NCBI RefSeq assembly: GCF_018130245.1
Contig: NZ_JAFCKP010000008.1
Span: 124,001-188,000, forward strand
Source: Bradyrhizobium sp. SZCCT0231
GTDB lineage: Bacteria; Pseudomonadota; Alphaproteobacteria; Rhizobiales; Xanthobacteraceae
Direction of reading: 5' to 3'
DNA length: 64,000 bases
Below the pieces are notes generated by a model. That model was given only the letters and a program-made list of their open reading frames with translations, had not been told where the DNA came from and searched no databases. Positions 8,551-20,236 of this stretch are shown here, piece by piece. The translations under genes were made by a program, and so were the position numbers. Position 1 is the stretch's first letter, and the number at the start of each line of letters is the position of its first letter.

Positions 8551-8561
8551 GGTTTTACGTC

Positions 8562-9173
8562 ATGGACGACGCCAAGCTCGACGCCCTGGGGCAGACGATC
8601 GTTAGCGCGCTTCCGGGCGCCGCGACCGGTCATTCGGTGGCCTTCAATCAACTCACGGTTGATGTCGAGGCCAGCAGGATCGTCGAGGTGGTCAAGTACC
8701 TCCGCGATGACCCGAGCTGCCGTTTCGTCAACATCACCGACGTCACGGCGGTGGACTACCCGGATCGCGAGAAGCGCTTCGACGTGATCTACCACTTCCT
8801 GTCGCCAACCTTGAACGCGCGGATCCGGCTCAAGGCTCAGGCTGACGAGACCACGCAGGTGCCGTCGCTGATCGATGTCTTCCCCGGCGCCGACTGGTTC
8901 GAGCGCGAAGCCTACGACCTCTACGGCGTGTTCTTCGTCGGCCATCCCGACATGCGCCGCATCCTCACGGACTACGGCTTCGAGGGGCATCCGCTGCGCA
9001 AGGATTTCCCGCTCACCGGCTTCGTCGAGGTCCGCTACGACGACCAGGAGAAGCGGGTGGTGTACGAGCCTGTCCGGCTCAACCAGGAATTCCGCAAGTT
9101 TGATTTCTTGTCGCCCTGGGAGGGTGCGGACTATCCGCTGCCTGGCGACGAAAAGGCGGGGCCGAAGGTCTGA
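8562..9173 (+). CDS. nuoC: NADH-quinone oxidoreductase subunit C
   Basis: This 203-residue 30-kDa-type peripheral-arm subunit has no cofactor and stabilises NuoD. The family signature is present late in the protein: [16 protein letters not shown], then [20 protein letters not shown] and [15 protein letters not shown]. The start at 8562 ([10 protein letters not shown]) lies 11 bases after nuoB; the longer frame that begins inside nuoB is a shadow. NuoC and NuoD are separate proteins here, as in other alphaproteobacteria, not fused as in Escherichia coli. Confidence 0.96.
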   Translation: MDDAKLDALGQTIVSALPGAATGHSVAFNQLTVDVEASRIVEVVKYLRDDPSCRFVNITDVTAVDYPDREKRFDVIYHFLSPTLNARIRLKAQADETTQVPSLIDVFPGADWFEREAYDLYGVFFVGHPDMRRILTDYGFEGHPLRKDFPLTGFVEVRYDDQEKRVVYEPVRLNQEFRKFDFLSPWEGADYPLPGDEKAGPKV

Positions 9174-9175
9174 TC

Positions 9176-10372
9176 ATGAATGAACAACCTGAGAACCTCA
9201 GAAACTTCACCATCAATTTCGGCCCGCAGCACCCGGCCGCGCACGGCGTCTTGCGTCTCGTGCTGGAGCTCGACGGCGAAGTCGTCGAGCGCGTCGATCC
9301 GCATATCGGTCTCTTGCACCGCGGCACCGAAAAGCTGATCGAGCAGAAGACCTATCTTCAGGCGATCCCCTATTTCGACCGGCTCGACTACGTCGCGCCG
9401 ATGAACCAGGAGCATGCCTTCTGCCTCGCCGCCGAAAAGCTGCTCGGCATCGAGGTGCCGCGCCGCGGCCAGCTGATCCGCGTGCTCTATTGCGAGATCG
9501 GCCGCATCCTCTCCCACCTGCTCAACGTCACCACGCAGGCGATGGACGTCGGCGCACTCACCCCGCCGCTGTGGGGCTTCGAAGAGCGCGAGAAGCTGAT
9601 GGTGTTCTACGAGCGCGCCTCGGGCAGCCGCATGCACGCTGCCTTCTTCCGCGTCGGCGGCGTGCATCAGGACCTGCCGCAGAAGTTGGTCGACGACATC
9701 GAGGCCTGGTGCGATCCGTTCCTGAAGGTGGTGGACGATCTCGACCGGCTGCTCACCGCCAACCGCATCTTCAAGCAGCGCAACGTCGACATCGGCGTGG
9801 TGCCGCTCAAGGAAGCCTGGGAATGGGGATTTTCGGGCGTGATGGTGCGCGGCTCGGGCGCGGCCTGGGATTTGCGCAAGTCGCAGCCCTATGAGTGCTA
9901 CGCCGAGATGGATTTCGACATCCCGATCGGCAAGAACGGCGACTGCTACGACCGCTACCTGATCCGCATGGAAGAGATGCGGCAGTCCATCCGCATCATG
10001 AAGCAGTGCATCCAGAAGCTGAACGCGCCTGACGGCAAGGGCCCCGTCGTCGTCGCCGACAACAAGGTCGCGCCGCCGCGCCGCGGCGAGATGAAGCGCT
10101 CGATGGAAGCGCTGATCCACCACTTCAAGCTCTACACCGAAGGCGTCCACGTGCCGGCCGGCGAAGTCTATGCCGCCGTCGAGGCGCCCAAGGGCGAGTT
10201 CGGCGTCTATCTGGTCTCCGACGGCACCAACAAGCCCTACAAGTGCAAGATCCGCGCGCCGGGCTTCGCCCATCTGCAGGCGATGGATCACATCTGCCGC
10301 GGCCATCTGCTCGCCGACGTCTCGGCGATCCTCGGCTCGCTCGACATCGTGTTCGGAGAGGTCGATCGGTGA
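9176..10372 (+). CDS. nuoD: NADH-quinone oxidoreductase subunit D
   Basis: This 398-residue 49-kDa-type subunit is homologous to the large subunit of NiFe hydrogenases and forms the quinone-binding cavity with NuoB. It begins with [15 protein letters not shown], whose beta-hairpin loop contains quinone-site residues. It also has [15 protein letters not shown] and [15 protein letters not shown], and ends [11 protein letters not shown] as expected of the family. It starts 2 bases after the nuoC stop. Its stop overlaps the ATG of the following methyltransferase gene in a TGATG arrangement, so the two are probably coupled in translation. Confidence 0.97.
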   Translation: MNEQPENLRNFTINFGPQHPAAHGVLRLVLELDGEVVERVDPHIGLLHRGTEKLIEQKTYLQAIPYFDRLDYVAPMNQEHAFCLAAEKLLGIEVPRRGQLIRVLYCEIGRILSHLLNVTTQAMDVGALTPPLWGFEEREKLMVFYERASGSRMHAAFFRVGGVHQDLPQKLVDDIEAWCDPFLKVVDDLDRLLTANRIFKQRNVDIGVVPLKEAWEWGFSGVMVRGSGAAWDLRKSQPYECYAEMDFDIPIGKNGDCYDRYLIRMEEMRQSIRIMKQCIQKLNAPDGKGPVVVADNKVAPPRRGEMKRSMEALIHHFKLYTEGVHVPAGEVYAAVEAPKGEFGVYLVSDGTNKPYKCKIRAPGFAHLQAMDHICRGHLLADVSAILGSLDIVFGEVDR

Positions 10373-11349
10373 TGGTGCAGGCGCCAATCCAGTTTGACCG
10401 TGCCTCGGGGGCCCTTGAAGGGGCCAACCTGTGGGAGCGGACGGCTGCCTTGGCGCTGGTGACGGGATCGAAGATCTCCTCGCACTTCTCGCACATGGGC
10501 TACATCGCCTGCGCGAACCTGCTGCGGAAGACGCTGCCGGAGCGCAATATTGCGATCAGGCTCAATCCCGACGCCGTGTTCGAGTTCCCCTACGGCGACG
10601 GCTATTGGAGCAAGCTGCTCAATCGCTCGTATAATTACGAGGGCGAGCTCGAGCTGCTGTTCGCCGACTCCATCGGCGTCGACTACACGCTGCTCGATTG
10701 CGGCGCCAATTACGGCTATTGGTCGGTGCTGGTGTCGAGCAAGCCGTTCGGCGCGCACAAGGCGATTGCGATCGAGCCGTCGGGCCAGAACTATCCGAAG
10801 CTTGCCAACAACGCCCGCGTCAACGCTGGCCGCTTCGAGACCATGAAATGCGCCATCGGCGCGGCCCGCGGCACCGCGCGGCTGTCCGGCACCAAGCACG
10901 AGGCCTTCAGCATCGCCGGCGATCCGTCGGCGCGAGGTGAAGAAGTGCCGGTCATTGCGCTCGACGATCTGATCGACGACGGCAAGGTCGCTGGCACCGG
11001 GAAATATCTGATCAAGCTCGACGTCGAGGGCGTCGAGATCGAGGCGATCAAGGGCGGCGTCCGGCTGCTCGAGGCCGACAGCGTCATCATGTGCGAGGAG
11101 CACGGCAGCGACCGCTCTCATGCCGTGTCGCGCTTCATCCTCGAACAGACCCCGCTGAAGCTGATCGTGTTCGATCCGCGCAGCAACCGGATGGAGACCG
11201 TGACCGAGCTGTCGATCCTCGATCGCATCAAGGTCTCGACCCACGTCGGCTACAACGTTTTCGGCACCGCAAGCGCATTCTGGCAGGACAGGATCGAGGC
11301 CATGAACGCCAAGAACCTGGATACCAAGACCGCGCGCCGCATGCAGTGA
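10372..11349 (+). CDS. FkbM-family methyltransferase inside the nuo operon
   Basis: This 325-residue protein starts at an ATG that overlaps the nuoD stop (TGATG at 10370-10374); a longer frame beginning at 10243 lies within nuoD. It has a class I S-adenosylmethionine methyltransferase fold: motif I is DYTLLDCGANYGYWSVL (DxGANxG), followed by KAIAIEPSGQNYPKLANN (acidic end of strand 2), and the FkbM signature YLIKLDVEGVEIEAIKGG. FkbM enzymes usually methylate sugar or small-molecule hydroxyls. No complex I role is established for them; the known NuoD-type modifying enzyme (NDUFAF7) is a different family. Operon position suggests, but does not prove, a complex I subunit or an associated lipid or quinone as substrate. 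Confidence 0.85.
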   Translation: MVQAPIQFDRASGALEGANLWERTAALALVTGSKISSHFSHMGYIACANLLRKTLPERNIAIRLNPDAVFEFPYGDGYWSKLLNRSYNYEGELELLFADSIGVDYTLLDCGANYGYWSVLVSSKPFGAHKAIAIEPSGQNYPKLANNARVNAGRFETMKCAIGAARGTARLSGTKHEAFSIAGDPSARGEEVPVIALDDLIDDGKVAGTGKYLIKLDVEGVEIEAIKGGVRLLEADSVIMCEEHGSDRSHAVSRFILEQTPLKLIVFDPRSNRMETVTELSILDRIKVSTHVGYNVFGTASAFWQDRIEAMNAKNLDTKTARRMQ

Positions 11350-11361
11350 GAGATTGAAGAG

Positions 11362-11973
11362 ATGTCCGTTCGCCGATTAGCACCGAAGGAAGTCCAGCCC
11401 GCGAGCTTCGCGTTCACGGAGGAGAACCTCGCGTTCGCCAGGCAGCAGATCGCGAAATATCCGGCCGGACGCCAGGCTTCCGCCGTCATCGCCATCCTGT
11501 GGCGGGCGCAGGAGCAGAACGAGGGCTGGGTGTCGGAAGCCGCGATCCGCGTCATCGCCGACATGCTCGACATGCCCTATATCCGCGTGCTGGAGGTCGC
11601 GACCTTCTACACCATGTTCCAGCTCGCCCCCGTGGGCAAGAAAGCCCATGTCCAGGTCTGCGGCACCACGCCCTGCCGCCTGCGCGGCGCCGAGGATCTG
11701 ATCCACGTCTGCGAGCACCGCATCCATCACGAGCCCTTCCATCTCTCCAAGGACGGCAATTTCAGCTGGGAAGAGGTGGAGTGCCTGGGCGCCTGCGTGA
11801 ACGCGCCGATGGTGCTGATCGGCAAGGACACCTATGAGGACCTGACCAAGGAAAGCTTCGGCAAGGTGCTCGACGGTTTTGCTTCGGGCAATCCGCCCAA
11901 GCCGGGTCCGCAGAACGGCCGCCAGTTCTCGGCGCCGATCACCGGACCGACCACGCTGAAGGAGACCACCTGA
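11362..11973 (+). CDS. nuoE: NADH-quinone oxidoreductase subunit E (2Fe-2S)
   Basis: This 203-residue 24-kDa-type thioredoxin-fold subunit of the NADH-oxidising module carries the off-pathway 2Fe-2S cluster N1a. Ligands are Cys100 and Cys105 ([10 protein letters not shown]) and Cys141 and Cys145 ([11 protein letters not shown]). The N-terminal helical bundle includes the helix [20 protein letters not shown] and the conserved VATFYTMF. The C-terminal 30 residues ([13 protein letters not shown]) form the proline-rich tail common in alphaproteobacteria. It begins 12 bases after the methyltransferase, and its stop overlaps the next small ORF. Confidence 0.97.
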   Translation: MSVRRLAPKEVQPASFAFTEENLAFARQQIAKYPAGRQASAVIAILWRAQEQNEGWVSEAAIRVIADMLDMPYIRVLEVATFYTMFQLAPVGKKAHVQVCGTTPCRLRGAEDLIHVCEHRIHHEPFHLSKDGNFSWEEVECLGACVNAPMVLIGKDTYEDLTKESFGKVLDGFASGNPPKPGPQNGRQFSAPITGPTTLKETT

Positions 11974-12179
11974 TGCGTGATCTCTCGCAGCCTTCGGCGC
12001 AGGGGAGCGGTGCCATGAAGAGGTGGGGCTTCATCGCGCTGCATGCCGTCGTGGCTGCGGCGTTCATTTTCCTGCTGCAGCGTTTCAGCCTGAACGCGTC
12101 GCTGGAGTCCAGTCTGCTCTGGGCGCTGACCTTCGCCGTCTGCGCCGCCGGACTTGCCTACAAGCAGTCCAATCGTTGA
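11973..12179 (+). CDS. Small two-helix membrane protein between nuoE and nuoF
   Basis: An ATG at 11973 overlaps the nuoE stop and gives 68 residues. A second ATG at 12015 has a better Shine-Dalgarno (AGGGGAG at 12001-12007) and gives 54 residues, MKRWGFIALHAVV onward; I favour the latter. The protein has two hydrophobic helices (GFIALHAVVAAAFIFLLQ and SLLWALTFAVCAAGLAYK) joined by a short polar turn and ending KQSNR. No domain is recognised. Alphaproteobacterial nuo operons often contain unidentified reading frames, and this may be one; an assembly or supernumerary role in complex I is inference from position only. It ends 15 bases before nuoF. Confidence 0.65.
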   Translation: MRDLSQPSAQGSGAMKRWGFIALHAVVAAAFIFLLQRFSLNASLESSLLWALTFAVCAAGLAYKQSNR

Positions 12180-12194
12180 TCGGAAAGCACTGAT

Positions 12195-13520
<1,326 letters not shown>

Positions 13521-13525
13521 GAGAC

Positions 13526-15601
13526 ATGACCAAGCTTATCATCGACGGCAAAGAGATCGATGTCCCCGCCGAATACACGCTGCTCCAGGCGTGCGAGGCG
13601 GCTGGCGCCGAGATTCCGCGCTTCTGCTATCACGAGCGGCTGTCGATCGCCGGCAATTGCCGGATGTGCCTCGTCGAGGTGAAGGGCGGCCCGAAGCCGG
13701 TCGCGAGCTGCGCCTGGGGCGTGCGCGATTGCCGTCCGGGTCCGAAGGGCGAGCCGCCGGAGATCTCCACCCGTTCGCCGATGGTGAAGAAGGCGCGCGA
13801 AGGCGTGATGGAGTTCCTTCTGATCAACCATCCGCTGGATTGCCCGATCTGCGACCAGGGCGGCGAGTGCGACCTGCAGGACCAGGCGATGGGCTATGGT
13901 GTCGATACCAGCCGCTTCGCTGAGAACAAGCGCGCGGTCGAGGACAAATATCTCGGCGCGCTGGTCAAGACCTCGATGAACCGTTGCATCCAGTGCACGC
14001 GCTGCGTCCGCTTCTCGGCGGAAGTCGCCGGCGCACCCGAGATGGGGGCGACCGGCCGCGGCGAGGACATGGAGATCACGACCTATCTCGAGCATGCGCT
14101 GACCTCGGAACTGCAGGGCAACCTCGTCGACATCTGCCCGGTCGGCGCGCTGACCTCCAAGCCCTATGCCTTCGCCGCGCGCCCGTGGGAGCTCGGCAAG
14201 ACCCAGTCGATCGACGTCATGGACGGCCTGGGATCTGCGATCCGCGTCGATACCCGCGGCCGTGAGGTGATGCGGATCCTGCCGCGCATCAACGAGGCCG
14301 TGAACGAGGAATGGATCTCCGACAAGACCCGTCACGTCGTCGACGGCCTGCGCACCCAGCGCCTCGACCGGCCCTATATCCGCGAAGCCGGCAAGCTGCG
14401 TGCCGCGAGCTGGCCCGAGGCCTTCGCCGCCATTGCCGCCAAGGCGGCCCGCACCGACGGCAAGCGCATCGGCGCGATCGCCGGTGACCTCGCCGGCGTC
14501 GAGGAGATGTTCGCGCTGAAGGATCTCTTGGCCAAATACGGCTCGACCAATCTGGCGGTGCAGGGCGGCGACGCCTTCGATCCCGCACTCGGCCGCGGCT
14601 CCTACATCTTCAATCCGACGCTTGCAGGTGTCGAGCAGGCCGATGCGCTGCTCATCATCGGTGCAAATCCGCGGAAAGAGGCGGCCGTGTTCAACGCCCG
14701 CATCCGCAAGCGCTGGCGTGCCGGCGGCTTCAAGGTCGGCGTGATCGGCGCCAAGGCCGACCTGACCTATGATTACGATCACCTCGGCGCAGGCACCGAG
14801 ACGCTCGGCGAGCTGGCGGCCGGCAAGCATTCCTTCATGGACGTGTTGAAGAACGCCAAGCACCCGATCATCCTGGTCGGCGCCGGTGCGGCCGCCCGTC
14901 ACGACGGCGCCGCCGTTCTGGCCGCCGCCGCCAAGCTCGCGCTCGATGTCGGCGCGGTCAAGGACGGCTGGAACGGCTTTGGCGTGCTGCACGAGACTGC
15001 CTCGCGCGTCGGTGCGCTCGATATCGGCTTCTCCGCCGCGGCGGGTGGGCTGAACGCCGCGCAGATGACGACCTTCGGCACGCTGGACCTGCTGTTCCTG
15101 CTCGGGGCCGACGAGATCAAGGCGCCGGACGGCACCTTCGTCGTCTATATCGGCACCCATGGCGACCGCGGCGCGCATCGCGCCGACGTGATCCTGCCGG
15201 CGGCCGCCTACACCGAGAAGTCCGCGATCTACGTCAACACCGAAGGCCGCGTGCAGATGACCGGTCGCGCCGCGTTCCCGCCGGGCGAAGCCCGCGAGGA
15301 CTGGGCGATCGTCCGCGCGCTCTCCGAGGCGCTCGGCAAGAAGCTCGGCTACGACTCGCTCGCGGCGCTGCGCCAGGCGATCTTCAAGGCCGTGCCGCAT
15401 CTGATCCGTCTCGGCCAGATCGAGGCCGGCTCCGCCGACCAGATCAAGAAGCTTGCAGGGAAGGGCGGCTCGCCGGAAAAGGCGCCGTTCAAGCCCCTGG
15501 TCGAGGACTTCTACCTGACCAACCCAATCGCGCGAGCGTCCGTCGTGATGGCGGAATGTTCGCGCCTGGCCTCCGGGCACATGCTGACCGCAGCGGAGTG
15601 A
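13526..15601 (+). CDS. nuoG: NADH-quinone oxidoreductase subunit G
   Basis: This 691-residue 75-kDa-type subunit is the main electron wire of the peripheral arm. The N-terminal ferredoxin domain has the N1b ligands [15 protein letters not shown] plus a downstream Cys. [18 protein letters not shown] supplies the His/Cys ligands of cluster N5. [12 protein letters not shown] together with [15 protein letters not shown] supplies N4. The C-terminal two thirds is a molybdopterin-oxidoreductase-like domain that has lost its cofactor. No extra N7 ligand motif (CxxCxxxC-x27-C) stands out, consistent with a short alphaproteobacterial-type NuoG. It ends 10 bases before nuoH. Confidence 0.96.
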   Translation: MTKLIIDGKEIDVPAEYTLLQACEAAGAEIPRFCYHERLSIAGNCRMCLVEVKGGPKPVASCAWGVRDCRPGPKGEPPEISTRSPMVKKAREGVMEFLLINHPLDCPICDQGGECDLQDQAMGYGVDTSRFAENKRAVEDKYLGALVKTSMNRCIQCTRCVRFSAEVAGAPEMGATGRGEDMEITTYLEHALTSELQGNLVDICPVGALTSKPYAFAARPWELGKTQSIDVMDGLGSAIRVDTRGREVMRILPRINEAVNEEWISDKTRHVVDGLRTQRLDRPYIREAGKLRAASWPEAFAAIAAKAARTDGKRIGAIAGDLAGVEEMFALKDLLAKYGSTNLAVQGGDAFDPALGRGSYIFNPTLAGVEQADALLIIGANPRKEAAVFNARIRKRWRAGGFKVGVIGAKADLTYDYDHLGAGTETLGELAAGKHSFMDVLKNAKHPIILVGAGAAARHDGAAVLAAAAKLALDVGAVKDGWNGFGVLHETASRVGALDIGFSAAAGGLNAAQMTTFGTLDLLFLLGADEIKAPDGTFVVYIGTHGDRGAHRADVILPAAAYTEKSAIYVNTEGRVQMTGRAAFPPGEAREDWAIVRALSEALGKKLGYDSLAALRQAIFKAVPHLIRLGQIEAGSADQIKKLAGKGGSPEKAPFKPLVEDFYLTNPIARASVVMAECSRLASGHMLTAAE

Positions 15602-15611
15602 GCGTGATCTG

Positions 15612-16679
15612 ATGGAATTCTTCGAAAGCGCATTCTGGACCGGCTTCCTCTGGCCGCTGATCATCATGGTCGCGCAGAGCGTCCTGGTGCTCGTCGTCCT
15701 GCTGGTCGCGATCGCCTACATCCTGCTCGCCGACCGCAAGATCTGGGCGGCGGTGCAGATCCGCCGCGGCCCGAACGTGGTTGGCCCGTGGGGCCTGCTG
15801 CAGTCCTTCGCGGACCTGCTCAAGTTCGTGCTGAAGGAGCCGATCATCCCGGCCGGCGCCAACAAGGGCGTGTTCCTGCTGGCGCCGCTGGTCTCCTGCG
15901 TGCTCGCGCTCGCGGCCTGGGCGGTGATCCCGACCAATCTCGGCTGGGTGATCTCCGACATCAATGTCGGCGTCCTCTTCATCTTCGCGATCTCGTCGCT
16001 GTCGATCTACGGCATCATCATGGCCGGCTGGTCGTCGAACTCGAAGTACCCGTTCCTGGCGGCGCTGCGCTCGGCGGCGCAGATGGTGTCCTATGAAGTC
16101 TCGATCGGCTTCGTCATCATCACGGTGCTGCTCTGCGCCGGCACGCTGAACCTCTCGGCCGTGGTCGAAGCCCAGCACGCGCGCGGCCTTGCCAGCCTGA
16201 TCGGGCTGCCGCAGCTCACCATCCTGAACTGGTACGTCTGGCCGCTGTTCCCGATGTTCGTGGTGTTCTACGTCTCGGCGCTGGCGGAAACCAACCGTCC
16301 GCCCTTCGACCTCGTCGAGGCGGAATCCGAGCTGGTTGCCGGCTTCATGGTGGAATACGGCTCGACTCCATACCTCCTGTTCATGCTCGGCGAATACGTC
16401 GCGATCGTCACGATGTGCGCGCTGGCGACCATCCTGTTCCTCGGGGGCTGGCTGCCGCCGGTGGACCTGCCGCCCTTCAACTGGGTGCCGGGGATCATCT
16501 GGTTCTCGCTGAAACTGTTCTTCATGTTCTTCCTGTTCGCGATGGCGAAGGCGATCGTGCCGCGCTACCGCTACGATCAACTGATGCGCCTCGGCTGGAA
16601 GGTGTTCCTGCCGCTGTCGCTGGTGATGGTGGTCGTGGTGGCCGGCGTGCTGCATTTCGCCGGCATCGCGCCGAAGTGA
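15612..16679 (+). CDS. nuoH: NADH-quinone oxidoreductase subunit H
   Basis: This 355-residue ND1-type membrane subunit has eight to nine transmembrane helices and forms the quinone entry chamber and the E-channel. Conserved loops are [20 protein letters not shown] (after helix 1), [11 protein letters not shown], and the cytoplasmic loop [20 protein letters not shown] with its acidic residues. The C-terminus has the motif [20 protein letters not shown]. All are intact. It is followed by nuoI after 8 bases. Confidence 0.97.
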   Translation: MEFFESAFWTGFLWPLIIMVAQSVLVLVVLLVAIAYILLADRKIWAAVQIRRGPNVVGPWGLLQSFADLLKFVLKEPIIPAGANKGVFLLAPLVSCVLALAAWAVIPTNLGWVISDINVGVLFIFAISSLSIYGIIMAGWSSNSKYPFLAALRSAAQMVSYEVSIGFVIITVLLCAGTLNLSAVVEAQHARGLASLIGLPQLTILNWYVWPLFPMFVVFYVSALAETNRPPFDLVEAESELVAGFMVEYGSTPYLLFMLGEYVAIVTMCALATILFLGGWLPPVDLPPFNWVPGIIWFSLKLFFMFFLFAMAKAIVPRYRYDQLMRLGWKVFLPLSLVMVVVVAGVLHFAGIAPK

Positions 16680-16687
16680 GGGCCGTC

Positions 16688-17182
16688 ATGGGTATCAACG
16701 TCAACGCCACTGCACGCTCGCTTCTGCTGTCGGAATTCGTCTCGGCGTTCTTCCTCGCCATGCGCTATTTCTTCCAGCCGAAGCCGACCTTGAACTATCC
16801 GTTCGAGAAGGGCCCGATCTCGCCGCGCTTCCGCGGCGAGCACGCGCTGCGCCGCTATCCGAACGGCGAAGAGCGCTGCATCGCCTGCAAGCTGTGCGAG
16901 GCGGTCTGCCCGGCGCAGGCCATCACCATCGAGGCCGGCCCGCGCCGCAACGACGGCACCCGCCGCACCGTGCGCTACGACATCGACATGGTGAAGTGCA
17001 TCTATTGCGGCCTCTGCCAGGAGGCCTGCCCGGTCGATGCCATCGTCGAAGGCCCGAACTTCGAGTTCGCGACCGAGACCCGCGAGGAGCTCTATTATGA
17101 CAAGGCCAAGCTGCTCGCCAACGGCGATCGCTGGGAACGCGAGATCGCAAAAGCGATCGAGCTCGACGCGCCGTACCGGTGA
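16688..17182 (+). CDS. nuoI: NADH-quinone oxidoreductase subunit I (two 4Fe-4S)
   Basis: This 164-residue TYKY-type ferredoxin subunit holds clusters N6a and N6b. The two motifs are [16 protein letters not shown] (Cys64, 67, 70, 74) and [16 protein letters not shown] (Cys104, 107, 110, 114). Each motif's last Cys belongs to the other cluster, as usual. The N-terminal amphipathic helix ([21 protein letters not shown]) anchors it to the membrane arm. The start at 16688 ([11 protein letters not shown]) is chosen by homology; the longer frame from 16415 lies inside nuoH. Confidence 0.97.
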   Translation: MGINVNATARSLLLSEFVSAFFLAMRYFFQPKPTLNYPFEKGPISPRFRGEHALRRYPNGEERCIACKLCEAVCPAQAITIEAGPRRNDGTRRTVRYDIDMVKCIYCGLCQEACPVDAIVEGPNFEFATETREELYYDKAKLLANGDRWEREIAKAIELDAPYR

Positions 17183-17191
17183 GGTGAGGGC

Positions 17192-17830
17192 ATGATCCTT
17201 CCCGCGCTGTTCTTCTATCTCTTCGCCGGCATCTGCGTCGCCTCGGCGGTGATGGTGATTGTCTCGCGCAATCCCGTGCACTCCGTGCTGTACCTGATCC
17301 TGGCCTTCGTCAACGCCTCCGGCCTGTTCGTGCTGATGGGTGCCGAGTTCCTCGGCATGATGCTGATCGTCGTCTATGTCGGCGCGGTCGCGGTGCTGTT
17401 CCTGTTCGTGATCATGATGCTCGACGTCGACTTCCTCGAGCTGCGCGAGGGCTTCATCGAGTACCTGCCGATCGGCCTCGTGATCGGCGGCATCTTCCTG
17501 TTCGAGCTGCTGCTCACCGTCGGCTTCTGGGTCATCAACCCCGGCGTCTCCAAGACGATCACGGCGGCGATCCCGGCCAATGTCAGCAATACCGAGGCGC
17601 TCGGTCTCGTGCTCTATACGAAGTACATCCACTACTTCCAGCTCGCCGGCATGGTGCTGCTGGTCGCGATGATCGGTGCGATCGTGCTGACGCTGCGGCA
17701 TAAGGCGAAGGTCAAGCGGCAGGACATCAACGTTCAGAACGCACGCACGCCCGACATGGCGATGGCGATGCGCAAGGTCGCGTCGGGGCAGGGGCTCTCG
17801 GACGCCGATGCTGCGGAGTGGGTGAAATGA
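17192..17830 (+). CDS. nuoJ: NADH-quinone oxidoreductase subunit J
   Basis: This 212-residue ND6-type membrane subunit has five transmembrane helices. The conserved third helix [20 protein letters not shown] contains the pi-bulge Tyr-Val-Gly region important for coupling. The C-terminal 45 residues after the last helix form a polar cytoplasmic tail ([18 protein letters not shown]). Its stop overlaps the nuoK start by four bases (ATGA at 17827-17830). Confidence 0.96.
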   Translation: MILPALFFYLFAGICVASAVMVIVSRNPVHSVLYLILAFVNASGLFVLMGAEFLGMMLIVVYVGAVAVLFLFVIMMLDVDFLELREGFIEYLPIGLVIGGIFLFELLLTVGFWVINPGVSKTITAAIPANVSNTEALGLVLYTKYIHYFQLAGMVLLVAMIGAIVLTLRHKAKVKRQDINVQNARTPDMAMAMRKVASGQGLSDADAAEWVK

Positions 17831-18135
17831 CCATCGGGCTCGGACATTATCTGGCGGTCGGCGCGATCCTGTTCACGCTTGGCATCCTCGGCATCTTCCT
17901 GAACCGCAAGAATATCATCGTCATCCTGATGTCGATCGAGCTGATCCTGCTCTCGGTCAATATCAACCTCGTGGCGTTCTCGACCTTCCTCGGCGACATC
18001 GTCGGCCAGGTCTTCGCGCTGCTGGTGCTGACGGTTGCGGCTGCGGAAGCCGCGATCGGTCTCGCCATCCTGGTGGTCTATTTCCGCAACCGCGGCTCGA
18101 TCGCGGTTGAGGACGTCAATCTGATGAAGGGTTAA
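17827..18135 (+). CDS. nuoK: NADH-quinone oxidoreductase subunit K
   Basis: This 102-residue ND4L-type membrane subunit has three helices with the two conserved membrane glutamates: one in [18 protein letters not shown] and one in [19 protein letters not shown]. These lie on the proton path. The start at 17827 (MTIGLGHYL) overlaps nuoJ by four bases; an in-frame ATG three codons earlier is less likely. It is followed by nuoL after 7 bases. Confidence 0.96.
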   Translation: MTIGLGHYLAVGAILFTLGILGIFLNRKNIIVILMSIELILLSVNINLVAFSTFLGDIVGQVFALLVLTVAAAEAAIGLAILVVYFRNRGSIAVEDVNLMKG

Positions 18136-18142
18136 CCCGGCT

Positions 18143-20236
18143 ATGGTTCAGGCAATCGTCTTTCTGCCTCTGCTGGGCGCAATTCTTGCCGGCCTGATCT
18201 CGCTGGTCGGCGCGCATGGGCGCAACCCCTCAGGCGACACCGTCGATCATCACGACGAGGCGCACGGTAATGGTGCGAATAACGGTCATGTCTCCGCTGC
18301 CTCCATCAAGGAGGAGGGCAGCGTTATTCACGAGACCCATGACGAGCCCGGCCACCACGACCACGAGCCGGCGGCGGCTGGCTCGCGCGGCGCCGAGCTG
18401 ATCACCACGGGGCTGCTGTTCGTCTCGGCGGCGCTGTCCTGGATGACGCTGGTCGACGTCGGTTTCATGCACCATGACGCCCGCATCCAGCTGCTGCCTT
18501 TCATCTTCTCCGGCGAGCTCCAGGTCTGGTGGACGCTGCGGGTCGACACGCTCACCGCCGTGATGCTGGTGGTGGTGACGACCGTGTCCTCGCTCGTGCA
18601 CCTCTATTCCATCGGCTACATGGACGAGGACCCGAACCGGCCGCGTTTCTTCGGCTATCTCTCGCTGTTCACCTTCGCCATGCTGATGCTGGTGACGGCT
18701 GACAACCTGGTCCAGCTGTTCTTCGGCTGGGAAGGGGTGGGTCTCGCCAGCTATCTGCTGATCGGCTTCTGGTACCAGAGGCCCTCGGCGAACGCCGCCG
18801 CCATCAAGGCCTTCGTGGTCAACCGCGTCGGCGATTTCGGCTTCGCGCTCGGCATCTTCGCGATCTTCATGCTGGCCGGCTCGACCGATTTCGAGACCAT
18901 CTTCCATGCCGCACCCAGCCTCACCGGCAAGACCATCAACTTCCTCGGCTGGCATGCCGACGCGCTGACCCTGACCTGTCTCCTCTTGTTCATGGGCGCG
19001 ATGGGCAAGTCGGCGCAGTTCCTGCTGCACACCTGGTTGCCGGACGCGATGGAAGGCCCGACCCCGGTGTCGGCGCTGATCCATGCCGCGACCATGGTCA
19101 CCGCCGGCGTGTTCATGGTGGCGCGCCTGTCGCCGCTATTCGAGCTCGCCCCGAATGCGCAGGCCGTCGTGATGTTCTTCGGCGCGACCACCGCGTTCTT
19201 CGCGGCGACCATCGGCCTCGTCCAGAACGACATCAAGCGCATCGTCGCCTACTCGACCTGCTCGCAGCTCGGCTACATGTTCGTGGCGATGGGAGCAGGG
19301 GCCTATTCGGTCGGCATGTTCCATTTGTTCACGCACGCCTTCTTCAAGGCGCTGCTGTTCTTAGGGAGCGGCTCGGTGATCTACGCGATGCACCACGAGC
19401 AGGACATCCGCAACATGGGCGGACTCTGGAAGAAGATCCCCTACACCTATGCGGTGATGGTGGTCGGCACGCTGGCGCTGACCGGCTTCCCGCTCACCGC
19501 CGGCTATTTCTCCAAGGACGCGATTATCGAGTCCGCCTACGCCTCGCACAATCCGTTCGGGATGTACGGCTTCCTGATGACGGTCATCGCCGCCGGCCTG
19601 ACCTCGTTCTACTCCTGGCGCCTGATCTTCAAGACCTTCCACGGCGAGCCGCATGACGAGCATCATTACGAGGCTGCGCATGAGGCTCCGCTCTGGATCC
19701 TGGTCCCGATCGGCGTGCTCGCGGTCGGCTCGTTCGTCGCGGGTCTTCCGTTCAAGGAGCTGTTCGCCGGCCACGGCGTCGAGGAGTTCTTCCGCGAGTC
19801 CGTGAAGATGAACCCGCACATCATCGAGGAGATGCACCACATCCCCCAGACCATCGCCTTCCTGCCGACGGTGATGATGGTGCTGGGCTTCCTCGTCTCG
19901 TACCTGTTCTACATCCGCCGGCCCTACATCCCCGTTCGGCTCGCAAAAGAGCAGCCGATGCTGTACCAGTTCCTGCTCAACAAATGGTACTTCGACGAGC
20001 TCTACGACGTCATCTTCGTCCGCCCGGCGAAGTGGATCGGCTATCAGCTCTGGAAGAAGGGCGATGGCTTCATCATCGACGGCTTCGGCCCCGACGGTGT
20101 CTCGGCCCGCGTGCTGGACGTCACCCGCAACGTCGTGAAGATCCAGACCGGCTATCTCTATCACTACGCATTCGCCATGCTGATCGGCGCCGCCGGCCTG
20201 ATCACCTGGTTCATGTTCGGCCTTGGAGGCCAGTAA
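18143..20236 (+). CDS. nuoL: NADH-quinone oxidoreductase subunit L, with His-rich insertion
   Basis: This 697-residue ND5-type antiporter-like subunit is the distal proton pump of complex I and carries the long lateral helix at its C-terminus. Conserved features include [40 protein letters not shown] (key Glu), [20 protein letters not shown] (Lys/His channel region) and [20 protein letters not shown]. The oddity is residues about 25-74, a hydrophilic insertion with ten histidines and many acidic residues ([24 protein letters not shown]) between the first and second helices, where most homologues have a short loop. It is in frame and intact. The stop abuts the nuoM start. Confidence 0.96.
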   Translation: MVQAIVFLPLLGAILAGLISLVGAHGRNPSGDTVDHHDEAHGNGANNGHVSAASIKEEGSVIHETHDEPGHHDHEPAAAGSRGAELITTGLLFVSAALSWMTLVDVGFMHHDARIQLLPFIFSGELQVWWTLRVDTLTAVMLVVVTTVSSLVHLYSIGYMDEDPNRPRFFGYLSLFTFAMLMLVTADNLVQLFFGWEGVGLASYLLIGFWYQRPSANAAAIKAFVVNRVGDFGFALGIFAIFMLAGSTDFETIFHAAPSLTGKTINFLGWHADALTLTCLLLFMGAMGKSAQFLLHTWLPDAMEGPTPVSALIHAATMVTAGVFMVARLSPLFELAPNAQAVVMFFGATTAFFAATIGLVQNDIKRIVAYSTCSQLGYMFVAMGAGAYSVGMFHLFTHAFFKALLFLGSGSVIYAMHHEQDIRNMGGLWKKIPYTYAVMVVGTLALTGFPLTAGYFSKDAIIESAYASHNPFGMYGFLMTVIAAGLTSFYSWRLIFKTFHGEPHDEHHYEAAHEAPLWILVPIGVLAVGSFVAGLPFKELFAGHGVEEFFRESVKMNPHIIEEMHHIPQTIAFLPTVMMVLGFLVSYLFYIRRPYIPVRLAKEQPMLYQFLLNKWYFDELYDVIFVRPAKWIGYQLWKKGDGFIIDGFGPDGVSARVLDVTRNVVKIQTGYLYHYAFAMLIGAAGLITWFMFGLGGQ

